Assembly: GCF_001425235.1 (NCBI RefSeq)
Contig: NZ_LMEA01000010.1
Span: forward strand, 316,275-380,274
Direction: 5' to 3'
Length of the DNA: 64,000 bases
Source of the DNA: Devosia sp. Root413D1
GTDB lineage: Bacteria > Pseudomonadota > Alphaproteobacteria > Rhizobiales > Devosiaceae
The notes beneath the pieces were generated by a model. It was given only the letters and a program-made list of their open reading frames with translations, did no database searches and was not told where the DNA came from. A program made the translations under genes and the position numbers. Positions within the stretch are counted from its first letter, which is position 1; the number at the start of each line of letters is the position of its first letter. Of this stretch, positions 33,579 through 41,986 are shown one piece after another.

Positions 33579-33952
33579 ACGCCAGCCTGAACCCCCGCCT
33601 ATGGGTTAGTAACATGCCTTCTGCCATCGAGAATCTTGAGAAGCTAATACTCCCGAAGGTGGACCCTCTGGTGATCCCCGACGCGGTAATGCTTGTCGCA
33701 AACGAACTAGGGCTAACCGTCACGCTTACCTGCAGGGATGCGCCGGAACAGTATGAGATCACGAGAGGTGCTGCGCCATGCGGCTACATCCGGGTGCGGT
33801 GGGGCGGAATGTCCGTTAGCTACCCTGACGCAGGTGACGAAGACCTGTTTGCCGGCCCCGTCGACGGCTTCGGCGGCTTCACCGACCACGAGCGGGAGGC
33901 TAAGCTGCTCCTGGCTCTGGGCCTCATCGCGGCGCGGATGTTGAAGCTTTGA
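33575..33952 (+). CDS. Unknown small protein inside the ruv operon
   Basis: A 125-residue protein with no membrane segment. Central [20 protein letters not shown] and [15 protein letters not shown] are followed by a helical end [12 protein letters not shown]. It uses several codons that are rare in this window (CTA, ATA, AGT) and is less GC-rich, so it may be a transferred insert. It overlaps the preceding gene (ATGA) and ruvB (TTGA). Function unknown. Confidence 0.55.
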   Translation: MNASLNPRLWVSNMPSAIENLEKLILPKVDPLVIPDAVMLVANELGLTVTLTCRDAPEQYEITRGAAPCGYIRVRWGGMSVSYPDAGDEDLFAGPVDGFGGFTDHEREAKLLLALGLIAARMLKL

Positions 33953-34989
33953 CCGACCTCACCTCGGCCCAGGCCGGTCGCGATGACCCGCTCGATGTTT
34001 CGCTCCGCCCGTCCGGCTTTTCCGAGTTCATCGGGCAGGCCGAGGCGCGGGCCAATCTCGAGGTGTTTATCCAGGCCGCCAAGCAACGCGGCACGGCGCT
34101 CGATCACGTGCTGTTCGTCGGCCCGCCGGGGCTGGGCAAGACCACGCTGGCGCAGATCGTGGCCCGTGAACTGGGCGTCGGGTTCCGCGCCACCTCCGGT
34201 CCGGTGATCGCCAAGGCCGGCGATCTCGCGGCGCTGCTCACCAATCTCGAAGAGCGCGACGTGCTGTTCATCGACGAAATCCACCGGCTCAACCCGGCGA
34301 TCGAGGAAATCCTCTATCCGGCGATGGAGGACTATCAGCTCGACCTGATCATCGGCGAAGGGCCGGCGGCGCGTTCGGTGCGGATCGACCTCGCCAAGTT
34401 CACCCTGGTCGGCGCCACCACCCGCGCCGGGCTGTTGACCACGCCGCTGCGCGACCGCTTCGGTATTCCGATCCGGCTGAATTTCTACACCCCCGAAGAA
34501 CTGGTGAAGATCGTCGAGCGCGGTGCCCGCCTGCTCGGCATCGGCATGGCGCCCGACGGGGCGATGGAAGTTGCCCGCCGCTCGCGTGGCACGCCGCGCA
34601 TTGCCGGCCGGCTGCTCCGGCGGGTCACCGATTTCGCGCTGGTCGATGGCGCCAAGGAGATCACCCGCTCGGTCGCCGACAAGGCGCTGCTGCGGCTCGA
34701 CGTGGATGCGCGCGGGCTCGACCAGCTCGACCGGCGCTACCTCAAGGTGATCGCCGATTTCTACGGCGGCGGCCCGGTGGGGATCGAAACCATCGCCGCA
34801 GCGCTGTCGGAGCCGCGCGATGCGCTCGAAGAGATCGTCGAGCCCTACCTGATCCAGCAGGGGTTCATCCAGCGCACGCCGCGTGGCCGGATGCTGACGG
34901 CTTTGGCCTTCCAGCATATGGGCATCAGCGTCCCCCAGGGGTTTATCGGCATGCAAGGCAGCCTGTTCGAGGAGCCTGGCGAGGAGTGA
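33949..34989 (+). CDS. ruvB: Holliday junction branch migration ATPase RuvB
   Basis: A 346-residue AAA+ motor. It has [20 protein letters not shown], Walker [16 protein letters not shown] near residue 61, Walker [12 protein letters not shown] near 106, the sensor GATTRAGLL and the C-terminal winged-helix domain ([24 protein letters not shown]). The start is a TTG overlapping the upstream stop. It drives branch migration with RuvA. Confidence 0.96.
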   Translation: MTDLTSAQAGRDDPLDVSLRPSGFSEFIGQAEARANLEVFIQAAKQRGTALDHVLFVGPPGLGKTTLAQIVARELGVGFRATSGPVIAKAGDLAALLTNLEERDVLFIDEIHRLNPAIEEILYPAMEDYQLDLIIGEGPAARSVRIDLAKFTLVGATTRAGLLTTPLRDRFGIPIRLNFYTPEELVKIVERGARLLGIGMAPDGAMEVARRSRGTPRIAGRLLRRVTDFALVDGAKEITRSVADKALLRLDVDARGLDQLDRRYLKVIADFYGGGPVGIETIAAALSEPRDALEEIVEPYLIQQGFIQRTPRGRMLTALAFQHMGISVPQGFIGMQGSLFEEPGEE

Positions 34990-35420
34990 GCGAACCGGCA
35001 TTTCGGCCCCGCGTCCACATCATCCTGCTCGGCGTCGCCGATGTCGCTCGGTCGGCAGCGTTCTACGAAGCGCTTGGCTGGCAGCGGGCGCCGACCAGCC
35101 ACGCTGGTTTCGTGAAATTCGACCTGGGCGGCATGGCGCTGGCGCTGATTTCGAAGGCCGATCTCGCCAAGGATGCTCTGGGCCTGCCGGGTGATCCCGG
35201 TGCTTCATCCGGCCTGGCGCTGATCTACTGCGCTGAGCATCCCGATGACGTCGCCCGGTTGCTGGCACAGGCAGAGCGGGCGGGCGGCACGATCGTCAAG
35301 CCGGCGACGAAGACCCAGTGGGGCACCGCCGGCTATTTCCGCGACCCTGATGGCCATCTGTTCGAGATCGACCACGAAGAGGTCTGGGCGTTCGACCGGG
35401 AGCATCATCTTGTCGCCTGA
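34986..35420 (+). CDS. VOC-superfamily (glyoxalase-like) protein
   Basis: A 144-residue protein with [20 protein letters not shown], then GW, at the start and the C-terminal [18 protein letters not shown]. The last part is the typical metal-ligand strand with a glutamate. The fold is that of glyoxalase/dioxygenase/bleomycin-resistance proteins; the substrate is unknown. It overlaps ruvB by four bases and is therefore in the ruv transcript. Confidence 0.85.
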   Translation: MSEPAFRPRVHIILLGVADVARSAAFYEALGWQRAPTSHAGFVKFDLGGMALALISKADLAKDALGLPGDPGASSGLALIYCAEHPDDVARLLAQAERAGGTIVKPATKTQWGTAGYFRDPDGHLFEIDHEEVWAFDREHHLVA

Positions 35421-35441
35421 GTTGTTGTCGAGGAGGGAGCC

Positions 35442-35636
35442 GTGACGGCGCTGCCCCGCATCGGCCGGCCCGCGACGCAGGCGCTGAAGCTCCAGGGCAT
35501 TACGACGCTCGAAGTGGTTGCTGAGCGCAGTGAACGGGAGTTGCTGGCGCTGCACGGTGTCGGCCCCAAGGCCATTCTCATCCTCAGGACCGAGCTCGAA
35601 GCGCGTGGCCTGCAGTTCGCCGGATCGGACAGATGA
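35442..35636 (+). CDS. Helix-hairpin-helix small DNA-binding protein
   Basis: A 64-residue protein with a GTG start. It contains LKLQGITTLEVVAERSEREL followed by LALHGVGPKAILILRTELEA, a double helix-hairpin-helix like that in the RNA polymerase alpha C-terminal domain. The likely role is non-specific DNA binding. It overlaps the NUDIX gene by four bases. Confidence 0.7.
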   Translation: MTALPRIGRPATQALKLQGITTLEVVAERSERELLALHGVGPKAILILRTELEARGLQFAGSDR

Positions 35637-36130
35637 CCGCTAGCCGCCGGATGATATCGTTCGATCACGAAACGACCCGGTTCCAGTTCCGCGCCGCAGC
35701 GATCATCCACCGCGAAGGCCATGTGCTGATCCATCGTGCGACCACCGAGGAGTCCTGGGCGCTGCCCGGCGGGCGCGTCGAGATGGGCGAGATCAGTTCC
35801 GAGGCACTGGCGCGCGAGCTCGAGGAGGAGTTGGGCGTCGTGGCGGCAATCGGCCCGCTGGCCATCGTGATGGAGGACCTGTTCCGCTATGACGGCCGGG
35901 TGATCCATGAGATGGGCTTCTACTACCCGGCCGAGATTCCAACGAGCTTTCCGTTTTCGACCGATGCGGTCTGTCACCGCGTCGCCGATGGTGGCGCAAT
36001 GCTCGAATTCAGGTGGGTTCGCAACGATGCCGAGACGCTCGCTGCGATGCCGTTGTTCCCGGTCGAACTGCGCGGCAGCATGGCAGAGCTGGGACCGCAT
36101 CCGATCCATGTCGTCGTGAACGAGCTATGA
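35633..36130 (+). CDS. NUDIX hydrolase
   Basis: A 165-residue protein. The Nudix box is recognisable as GGRVEMGEISSEALARELEE followed by ELGV near residue 44, giving the G-x5-E-x7-RE-x2-EE pattern with ELEEE in place of REUXEE. It hydrolyses nucleoside diphosphates linked to another moiety; the substrate is not readable. It overlaps ybgC by four bases. Confidence 0.85.
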   Translation: MTASRRMISFDHETTRFQFRAAAIIHREGHVLIHRATTEESWALPGGRVEMGEISSEALARELEEELGVVAAIGPLAIVMEDLFRYDGRVIHEMGFYYPAEIPTSFPFSTDAVCHRVADGGAMLEFRWVRNDAETLAAMPLFPVELRGSMAELGPHPIHVVVNEL

Positions 36131-36519
36131 CCAGCAGCCATTTCACCGCCCGCGTCTATTACGAAGACACCGACTTTTCCGGCAATGTCTACCACGCGGC
36201 GTATCTGCATTTTTTCGAGCGGGCCCGGACCGAGTTCCTCAGGGAACGCGGCGTGCATCACTCTGAGCTGGTGAAGGACGGCATCGCCTTTGCCGTGCGC
36301 AGCATGAGCATCGACTTCAAGGCGGCGGCGCATATCGACGACCTGCTCGAGGTGACCACCGAAGTTGCCTCGCTCACTGCGGCGCGGCTCAACCTGGTGC
36401 AGTCAATCAGCCTGGATGGTATCGAGATCACGCGGGCCGAGGTGCAGGTCGTGGCGATCAAGACCAGCGGCGGGGTGGCGCGGATGCCGCGCGACCTGCT
36501 GGATCAGCTCAAGGCATAG
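36127..36519 (+). CDS. ybgC: YbgC-family acyl-CoA thioesterase
   Basis: A 130-residue hot-dog-fold thioesterase. It has RVYYEDTDFSGNVYHAAYLH with the catalytic Asp in YEDTD and a downstream FFERARTEFLR. It hydrolyses short-chain acyl-CoA and is the classic first gene of tol-pal clusters. Here it precedes tolQ with one inverted gene (CHRD) between them. The ATG at 36127 overlaps the NUDIX stop. Confidence 0.92.
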   Translation: MTSSHFTARVYYEDTDFSGNVYHAAYLHFFERARTEFLRERGVHHSELVKDGIAFAVRSMSIDFKAAAHIDDLLEVTTEVASLTAARLNLVQSISLDGIEITRAEVQVVAIKTSGGVARMPRDLLDQLKA

Positions 36520-36571
36520 AAAAGGGCCGCCGCAGAGCGGCGACCCCAAGGATTCGTGTCAGACTGACGTC

Positions 36572-37012
36572 CTACATCGCGGCGGGCTTTACCTGCCCGC
36601 GGATTTCGCCATCCGGGAACTTTGCCGTGTGCAGATTGAAGTACCACGAGCCGCCCTGCAGCTGGGTGGCCTGTTCGTCGGTCAGCGTGGCGTTGCCGTT
36701 GATCGGGCTCGCCAGCGGGTCGGCCAGAGGCACAACCGGATCGGCATTGGCGCCCTCGGCGGCCGGGCCGTGGAAGTGCGCGCCGGTCGCATCGCCGCTG
36801 AGGCCCTCGTAGGTGACGGTCCAGGTGAAGACCTTGGAGTCGGTGTCGTACGTGGCTTCCACCTTGCCGGTAGCCGTCGAGTCCGTGGGCGGAACTTCGG
36901 CGGCGGCAGTGAGCTCGGCAGTGAACTTCTGCTGCTCGGCGAAAGCCGGCACGGCGGAAAAGGCGAGCACCGCCGTGGCGGCGAGCAGCGTGCGTGTCAG
37001 GTCGAGATGCAT
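36572..37012 (-). CDS. Exported CHRD-domain protein
   Basis: A 146-residue protein. The signal peptide MHLDLTRTLLAATAVLAFSA is cleaved near AFA. One CHRD domain (about residues 28-143) has TYDTDSKVFTWTVTYEGLSG, followed by DATGAHFHGPA, and ends SWYFNLHTAKFPDGEIRGQV. Family function is unknown, but it is often secreted. It is inserted in reverse orientation between ybgC and tolQ, which are usually adjacent. Confidence 0.88.
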   Translation of the reverse strand: MHLDLTRTLLAATAVLAFSAVPAFAEQQKFTAELTAAAEVPPTDSTATGKVEATYDTDSKVFTWTVTYEGLSGDATGAHFHGPAAEGANADPVVPLADPLASPINGNATLTDEQATQLQGGSWYFNLHTAKFPDGEIRGQVKPAAM

Positions 37013-37176
37013 GGGGATCTCCCTTGGTTGTTGCTATTGTCGTGGGACGACCGCGAACCCCCGAACGGGCAGTCGAGACGACAACGCGCGTCACCCCGGA
37101 GGGTTGCACGGCACGCCTGTGGCGTTGCCCGCTGCGCCGATCTGCCGCGATCACACAAACGCGAGGAATCGCTTTG

Positions 37177-37263
37177 TTAACGTTTGCTTGACCATAAGTA
37201 AGGCAGTGCACCAGCAGCACTGCCAAAGGTCCGGAAAACCGGGCTTTTCTCTTAAATTTGACA
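37177..37263 (+). promoter_or_regulatory. tolQ upstream region: near-CtrA box, hairpin and -35
   Basis: A near-consensus CtrA site TTAA-N7-TTGAC lies at 37177-37192 (one mismatch). A perfect 8-pair hairpin GGCAGTGC/GCACTGCC follows at 37202-37224. TTGACA at 37258-37263 is a good -35; the matching -10 is weak. The 318-base gap between the CHRD gene and tolQ otherwise shows no gene. Regulation of tol by CtrA is inference only. Confidence 0.35.
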
Positions 37264-37330
37264 AATTTGAACCGCATCGACCCGACGATCAGGTTTCGGT
37301 CGTCGGGGCCGGACTGAGAAGGACCCTTAC

Positions 37331-38044
37331 ATGGAAGCCATGGATGCAGTCGGCACGGTCGCTCCGCATGCCGACCTCTCAATCTGGGCGCTGTTCTGGC
37401 AGGCGGACCTCGTCGTCAAGACGGTGATGATCGGGCTGCTCGCCGCCTCGGTGTGGTGCTGGGCGATCATCGTCGACAAATCCATGCTGTATGCGCGCGC
37501 CAAGGCCGAGATGAACCGCTTCGAGCGGGTGTTCTGGTCAGGCCAGTCGCTCGAGGAACTTTACCAGCAGATGAGCGAGAAGCCCTCGATGGGGCTGGGT
37601 GCGGTGTTCGTGGCGGCGATGAAGGAGTGGAAGCGCAGCCATGAGCAGAACGCCTCGTCGTTCGTCGGCGTGCAGGGGCGTCTCGACAAGGTGCTGGACG
37701 TGGCGATCAGCCGCGAGAGCGAGACCCTCGAAAAGCGCCTGGGTTTCCTCGCCACCGTCGGCTCGGCCTCGCCCTTCATTGGCCTCTTTGGCACGGTATG
37801 GGGCATTATGAACGCATTTACGGCCATCTCGGCCGCATCGAGCACCAATCTCAGCGTGGTCGCCGGGCCGATCGCCGAAGCGCTGTTCGCCACGGCGCTT
37901 GGCCTGCTCGCCGCCATCCCGGCGGTTATCGCCTACAACAAGCTCTCGGGTGACGCCAACAAGCTGATCGGCCGGCTCGAAGGCTTTGCCGACGAGTTCT
38001 CCACCATCCTCAGCCGACAGCTCGAAGCGCGGGGTGCCCGCTGA
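37331..38044 (+). CDS. tolQ: Tol-Pal system protein TolQ
   Basis: A 237-residue inner-membrane proton-channel subunit with three membrane helices (residues about 20-45, 135-155, 170-195). The family motif is FLATVGSASPFIGLFGTVWG, followed by IMNAF, then PIAEALFATALGLLAAIPAV. With TolR it energises TolA for outer-membrane constriction at division. It starts MEAMDAVGTVAPHADLSIWA with GAAGGACC upstream. Its stop overlaps tolR. Confidence 0.95.
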   Translation: MEAMDAVGTVAPHADLSIWALFWQADLVVKTVMIGLLAASVWCWAIIVDKSMLYARAKAEMNRFERVFWSGQSLEELYQQMSEKPSMGLGAVFVAAMKEWKRSHEQNASSFVGVQGRLDKVLDVAISRESETLEKRLGFLATVGSASPFIGLFGTVWGIMNAFTAISAASSTNLSVVAGPIAEALFATALGLLAAIPAVIAYNKLSGDANKLIGRLEGFADEFSTILSRQLEARGAR

Positions 38045-38508
38045 TGGCAATGGCAGTATCGAGCGGCGGAGGCGGCGGCCGTCGTCGTGGCCGCCGGCGC
38101 GGCGGCGGTTCGAAGCCGATGAGCGAGATCAACGTCACGCCGATGGTCGACGTGATGCTGGTGCTGTTGATCATCTTCATGGTGGCGGCGCCGCTGATGA
38201 CGGTCGGCGTGCCGATCGAGCTGCCGCAGACCCAGGCCAAGCAACTCAACACCGAGCAGAAGCCGATCACCGTCTCGGTCACCAACGAAGGCGCGATCTT
38301 CCTCGGCGACAATGCGGTGACGCTCGAGGATCTGACTGCGCAGGTTGCCGCGGTGGCCGTCAACGGCACCGAGGACCGCATCTATGTGCGCGGCGACCTG
38401 GCGGCGAACTATGGCTCGGTGATGCAGGTGATGGGCGCGTTGTCGGGCGCCGGCTACGCCAAGATCGGGCTCATCACGGAACAGGCCGCGCAGCAACAGG
38501 ACCAGTGA
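38044..38508 (+). CDS. tolR: Tol-Pal system protein TolR
   Basis: A 154-residue protein with an Arg/Gly-rich cytoplasmic N-terminus (GGRRRGRRRGGGSKPMSEIN). One membrane helix has the proton-carrying Asp (MVDVMLVLLIIFMVAAPLMT). The periplasmic ExbD-like domain binds peptidoglycan. It overlaps the tolQ end. Confidence 0.94.
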   Translation: MAMAVSSGGGGGRRRGRRRGGGSKPMSEINVTPMVDVMLVLLIIFMVAAPLMTVGVPIELPQTQAKQLNTEQKPITVSVTNEGAIFLGDNAVTLEDLTAQVAAVAVNGTEDRIYVRGDLAANYGSVMQVMGALSGAGYAKIGLITEQAAQQQDQ

Positions 38509-38512
38509 GCTG

Positions 38513-39595
38513 ATGCGCACCGGGTTCACGGTTTCCACCATCGGGCATGTCGGACTGATCGTTCTCGCGGTCGTCGGCATCGGCATGGGGCGACCAATGG
38601 ACCCGGAGCCCGTGGAGTCGATCGCCGTCGACCTGATTTCGGTTACCGATTTCGCCAATATCCGCATGGGTACGCTCGACAGCACGGTGGTCGAGACCGA
38701 GGCGCCGTCGATCGTCGAGGCGGAAAAGCCGGCCGAGCTGGCGCAGCCGACCGGCAACACCGAAGAAGATCAGCCGACCCCGATGGATAATCCGGATCCG
38801 ACTCCGGCGCCGACCGAGCAGACCGCGCCGGCGCCCGAGGCGGCGGCCGAGCCGGTGGTCGAACCCGAGCCGGAAGTCGCTCCTACCCCGGCGCCGCGTC
38901 CGGTGGTCCAGCCGCAGCCCGAGCCGGTCCCCGAGCCTGTCGCAGAGCCGACCCCTGCAGAACCAACGCCGGTCGCGACCCCCGAGGTGCCCGATCCGGC
39001 TGAGAGCGCCCCCAAGCCGAGGACGCATACCGCTTCGCTCGACCAGAAGCGCGCCGAGTTCAAGAAGCAGCAGCAGGCGGAAAAGCAGAAGCAGGCGGAC
39101 GAAAAGGCCAAGGCCGAAGCCGACAAGAAGAAGGCCGAGGAAGAAAAGAAGCGCAAGGCCGCCGAAGAAAAGCAGCGGGTCGAGCAGGCCAAGGCCGACG
39201 AGGCCAGCAAGCTCGCCGATGAAGTCGCCAACCTCATCAACAACGAGGAATCGCGCGGCGGCACTACCGGCGCGGGCGGCGAGCCGACCCTCGGTCGTGA
39301 GGATGGCCGCTCGGCGACGCTCAGCCAATCCGAGATCGGTGCGCTGGTCGCCCAGATCCGCGCCTGCATCACCCTGCCAGCCGGCGCCGAGGATGCCGAT
39401 GCGCGGGCTGAGTTCACCTTCTCGATCGGTGCCGACGGCATGGTCAGCGGCCGCCCGCAGATGACCAGCGCGCCGAGCAGCCAGATCGAAGATGCCTATG
39501 CCCGAGCGGTGTCACGTGCGCTGCAGCGTTGCGGCCCGTTCACCGTGGCTGCCGGGCAGGACGTACGAGCCCAGTTTGCAGCGCGGGAGTTCTGA
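38513..39595 (+). CDS. tolA: Tol-Pal system protein TolA
   Basis: A 360-residue protein. An N-terminal membrane anchor (STIGHVGLIVLAVVGIGM) is followed by a Pro/Glu-rich segment (residues about 75-165). A Lys/Ala/Glu helix (about 170-235, with KKAEEEKKRKAAEEK) crosses the periplasm, and the C-terminal domain III (about 265-360) contacts Pal/TolB. It is longer in the Pro/Glu linker than the enterobacterial protein. Confidence 0.92.
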   Translation: MRTGFTVSTIGHVGLIVLAVVGIGMGRPMDPEPVESIAVDLISVTDFANIRMGTLDSTVVETEAPSIVEAEKPAELAQPTGNTEEDQPTPMDNPDPTPAPTEQTAPAPEAAAEPVVEPEPEVAPTPAPRPVVQPQPEPVPEPVAEPTPAEPTPVATPEVPDPAESAPKPRTHTASLDQKRAEFKKQQQAEKQKQADEKAKAEADKKKAEEEKKRKAAEEKQRVEQAKADEASKLADEVANLINNEESRGGTTGAGGEPTLGREDGRSATLSQSEIGALVAQIRACITLPAGAEDADARAEFTFSIGADGMVSGRPQMTSAPSSQIEDAYARAVSRALQRCGPFTVAAGQDVRAQFAAREF

Positions 39596-39630
39596 GTGAC
39601 CCCGACGCCCGAGAAAGATGGAGACGTAAG

Positions 39631-40938
39631 ATGACCCTGATCACCCGGCGCAACGCGCTGAAACTCGGCCTCGTGGGCGGCGCCCTGGCGCTCGCCACCC
39701 CGTCGCAGGCACTGGTCGAGATCGTCGTCACCGGCGGCAACTTCACGCCTCTGCCGATCGCCATTCCGGATTTCGCCTCTTCCGACCCGGCCTTCGGCGC
39801 CGAGATCGCGCAGATCGTGCGCGACAACCTGAAGCGCTCCGGGCTCTTTGTGCCGCTCGATCCCGCTTCGCTGCCGGTCCGGGTCGGCGATGTCACCAAC
39901 GAGCCGGATTTTGCCGCCTGGCGCGCCGCCACCGTCGATGCGCTGGTGATGGGCTCGGTAGAGCGCGGAGCGGAGGTCGCTTCGCAGGTGCGGGTCTGGG
40001 ATACGCAGGCTTCCGCCCAGGTGGTCGGCAAATCGTACAAGACCGATGCGCAGAACTATCGCCGTATCGCCCACATCGTGTCGGACGCCATCTATGCCTC
40101 GCTGTCGGGCGGCACCGGCTATTTCGACACCCGTATTCTCTACGTCGCCGAGAGTGGGCCCAAGGCCAATCGCGTGAAGCGCCTCGCCATCATGGACCAG
40201 GATGGCTTCAACGTGCAGTACCTGAGCTCGGGCAAGGCGCTGACCCTGTCGCCGCGGCTGTCACCGGATGGCGCCTCGGTGACCTTCACCTCATACGAGG
40301 ATGGCAACCCGCAGGTTTACATCGCCGGCCTCGGCGGGGCGTCCAAGAAGCTGATCGAGGGCGCACCGATGTCGTTCGCGCCGCGCTTCTCGCCCGATGG
40401 CGGTACCGTGGTGTTCTCGGTGTCGAATGGCGGTACCACCAATATCTACGCGGCGGGCGTCGGCGGCGGCAACCCGACGCAGCTGACCAGCGGCGCGGCA
40501 ATCGATACCTCGCCCTGCTATTCCCCGGATGGCTCGCGCATCGCCTTCGAGAGCGATCGCGGCGGCAGCCCGCAGCTCTACATCATGGGCGCCGGTGGCG
40601 GCGGGGCGCAGCGCATCTCCTATGGCGAGGGCAGCTATTCCACCCCGGTCTGGTCGCCGGCCGGTGATCTCATCGCCTACACCAGGCAGTCGGGCGGGCA
40701 GTTCCACATCGGCATCATGAAGCCCGATGGTTCGGGCGAGCGTATCCTGTCCTCGTCGGGCCAGGTACAGGAAGGCCCGACCTGGGCGCCGAACAGCCGC
40801 GTCATCGGCTTCTTCCGCGATCCGGGTGGCGATGCCGGCCCGAGCCTCCACTCGATCGACATCTGGGGCCGGAACGAGCTCAACCTCAAGACCGAGAGTT
40901 TTGCGTCCGATCCGGCATGGTCGCCGCTCAGGGGCTGA
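39631..40938 (+). CDS. tolB: Tol-Pal system protein TolB
   Basis: A 435-residue periplasmic six-bladed beta-propeller. The N-terminal domain (DFASSDPAFGAEIAQIVRDN) is followed by WD-like repeats with LSPDGASVTFTSYEDGNPQV, FSPDGGTVVFS, YSPDGSRIAFESDRGGSPQ and WAPNSRVIGF. The signal peptide has a twin arginine, TRRNALKLGLVGGALALATP, resembling a Tat signal, although Sec export cannot be excluded. It connects Pal and TolA. Confidence 0.94.
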   Translation: MTLITRRNALKLGLVGGALALATPSQALVEIVVTGGNFTPLPIAIPDFASSDPAFGAEIAQIVRDNLKRSGLFVPLDPASLPVRVGDVTNEPDFAAWRAATVDALVMGSVERGAEVASQVRVWDTQASAQVVGKSYKTDAQNYRRIAHIVSDAIYASLSGGTGYFDTRILYVAESGPKANRVKRLAIMDQDGFNVQYLSSGKALTLSPRLSPDGASVTFTSYEDGNPQVYIAGLGGASKKLIEGAPMSFAPRFSPDGGTVVFSVSNGGTTNIYAAGVGGGNPTQLTSGAAIDTSPCYSPDGSRIAFESDRGGSPQLYIMGAGGGGAQRISYGEGSYSTPVWSPAGDLIAYTRQSGGQFHIGIMKPDGSGERILSSSGQVQEGPTWAPNSRVIGFFRDPGGDAGPSLHSIDIWGRNELNLKTESFASDPAWSPLRG

Positions 40939-40973
40939 GGCTTCGATTAGAGAGGCCGGCGCGGGCTGCCCCG

Positions 40974-41066
40974 CACCCTGCCCCCTCCCCCGCAAGGGGG
41001 AGGGAGACGCTCACACCGACGCCAGTGTTTTGGTCTCCTCCCCCCTTGCGGGGGAGGGGGCAGGGT
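40974..41066. repeat. Long inverted repeat between tolB and pal
   Basis: The left arm 40974-41006 and right arm 41033-41066 are near-perfect reverse complements. Each is itself a CCCTCCCC/GGGGAGGG palindrome with CGCAAG at its centre. On the tol mRNA the pair would form a long stem of about 30 pairs with a 26-base loop. It also belongs to the palindrome family at 3663 and 29619. The rest of the 329-base tolB-pal gap shows no gene. Confidence 0.85.
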
Positions 41067-41267
41067 GGGGGTACTCTTCCAGCGCCGGTCTATCGGGCGA
41101 AAGCCGCTCCCCATTCCGTGTCTTCACAGCAACATCACGGAAAAGCCCGGATTCCGGCCACATTCGCGCCAGAATGACCAACAATTAACCAACCACGACA
41201 ACCCCGCCTTAAGATTACCAACGGTAAAAAAGGCGTCTCAAATCCTTCCGATTAGGAGTCAACCCGG

Positions 41268-41759
41268 ATGCGTTCAGTAACGCCCCTTCTCGCCGTGCTG
41301 CGTGCTGCCGCGCTGGTGGTTCTCGTGGTCGCCGTGGCAGCCTGTTCGCGCAATGGCGCCGGCGGTACCGGTGTCGGCAATCTCGGGCCCGGCGGCGGCG
41401 CCCCCGGCAGCCAGCAGGAATTCCTGGTGAGCGTCGGTGACCGCGTGTTCTTCGAGACCGACTCCTCGAATCTCACCCCGACCGCCATCGCGACGCTGGA
41501 CAAGCAGGCGGCGTGGCTCAACCAGTACAGGAACTACCGCATCCTGATCGAAGGCCATGCCGACGAGCGCGGCACGCGCGAGTACAATATCGCGCTGGGC
41601 GCACGCCGCGGATCGATCGTGGTGAACTACCTGGTGTCGAAGGGCGTCGACCAGCGCCGCATCACCACCAAGTCGTTCGGCAAGGAACGTCCTGTGGCCA
41701 TTTGCAACGATATCTCGTGCTGGTCACAAAACCGCCGTGCTGTGACGGTGGTACAGTAG
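41268..41759 (+). CDS. pal: Peptidoglycan-associated lipoprotein Pal
   Basis: A 163-residue outer-membrane lipoprotein. The lipobox VAAC places acylation at C26, followed by a Gly-rich linker (about 30-47). The OmpA-like domain has VFFETDSSNLTPTAIATLDK, GHADERGTREYNIALGARR and NRRAVTVV at the end. It tethers the outer membrane to peptidoglycan and binds TolB. It has its own terminator at 41842. Confidence 0.95.
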   Translation: MRSVTPLLAVLRAAALVVLVVAVAACSRNGAGGTGVGNLGPGGGAPGSQQEFLVSVGDRVFFETDSSNLTPTAIATLDKQAAWLNQYRNYRILIEGHADERGTREYNIALGARRGSIVVNYLVSKGVDQRRITTKSFGKERPVAICNDISCWSQNRRAVTVVQ

Positions 41760-41841
41760 GCGTTGAGCGAGCTTCGGGGCGGAGGTCGCGGCCACGCGAT
41801 GTCTCGCGCGTAATCCCCGGAGCTCTATCGACTGGAGGCAT

Positions 41842-41884
41842 AAGCGCCGGGCGCCGCGTAATTGGGCCCGGCGCTTTCTTTTTG
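41842..41884 (+). terminator. Terminator of pal
   Basis: AAGCGCCGGGC / GGCCCGGCGCTT forms an 11-pair stem with a 12-base loop, followed by TTCTTTTTG. It lies 82 bases after the pal stop. Confidence 0.85.
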
Positions 41885-41986
41885 TCGAAATCCTGCGCTA
41901 ATCCCAGATCTTGCGCTAATTCGGCGTAGTGCGGTCGATGGCCGCGTGATCCCCACTGGACCCCTCCCGGACCCGACGGAGCTTTG

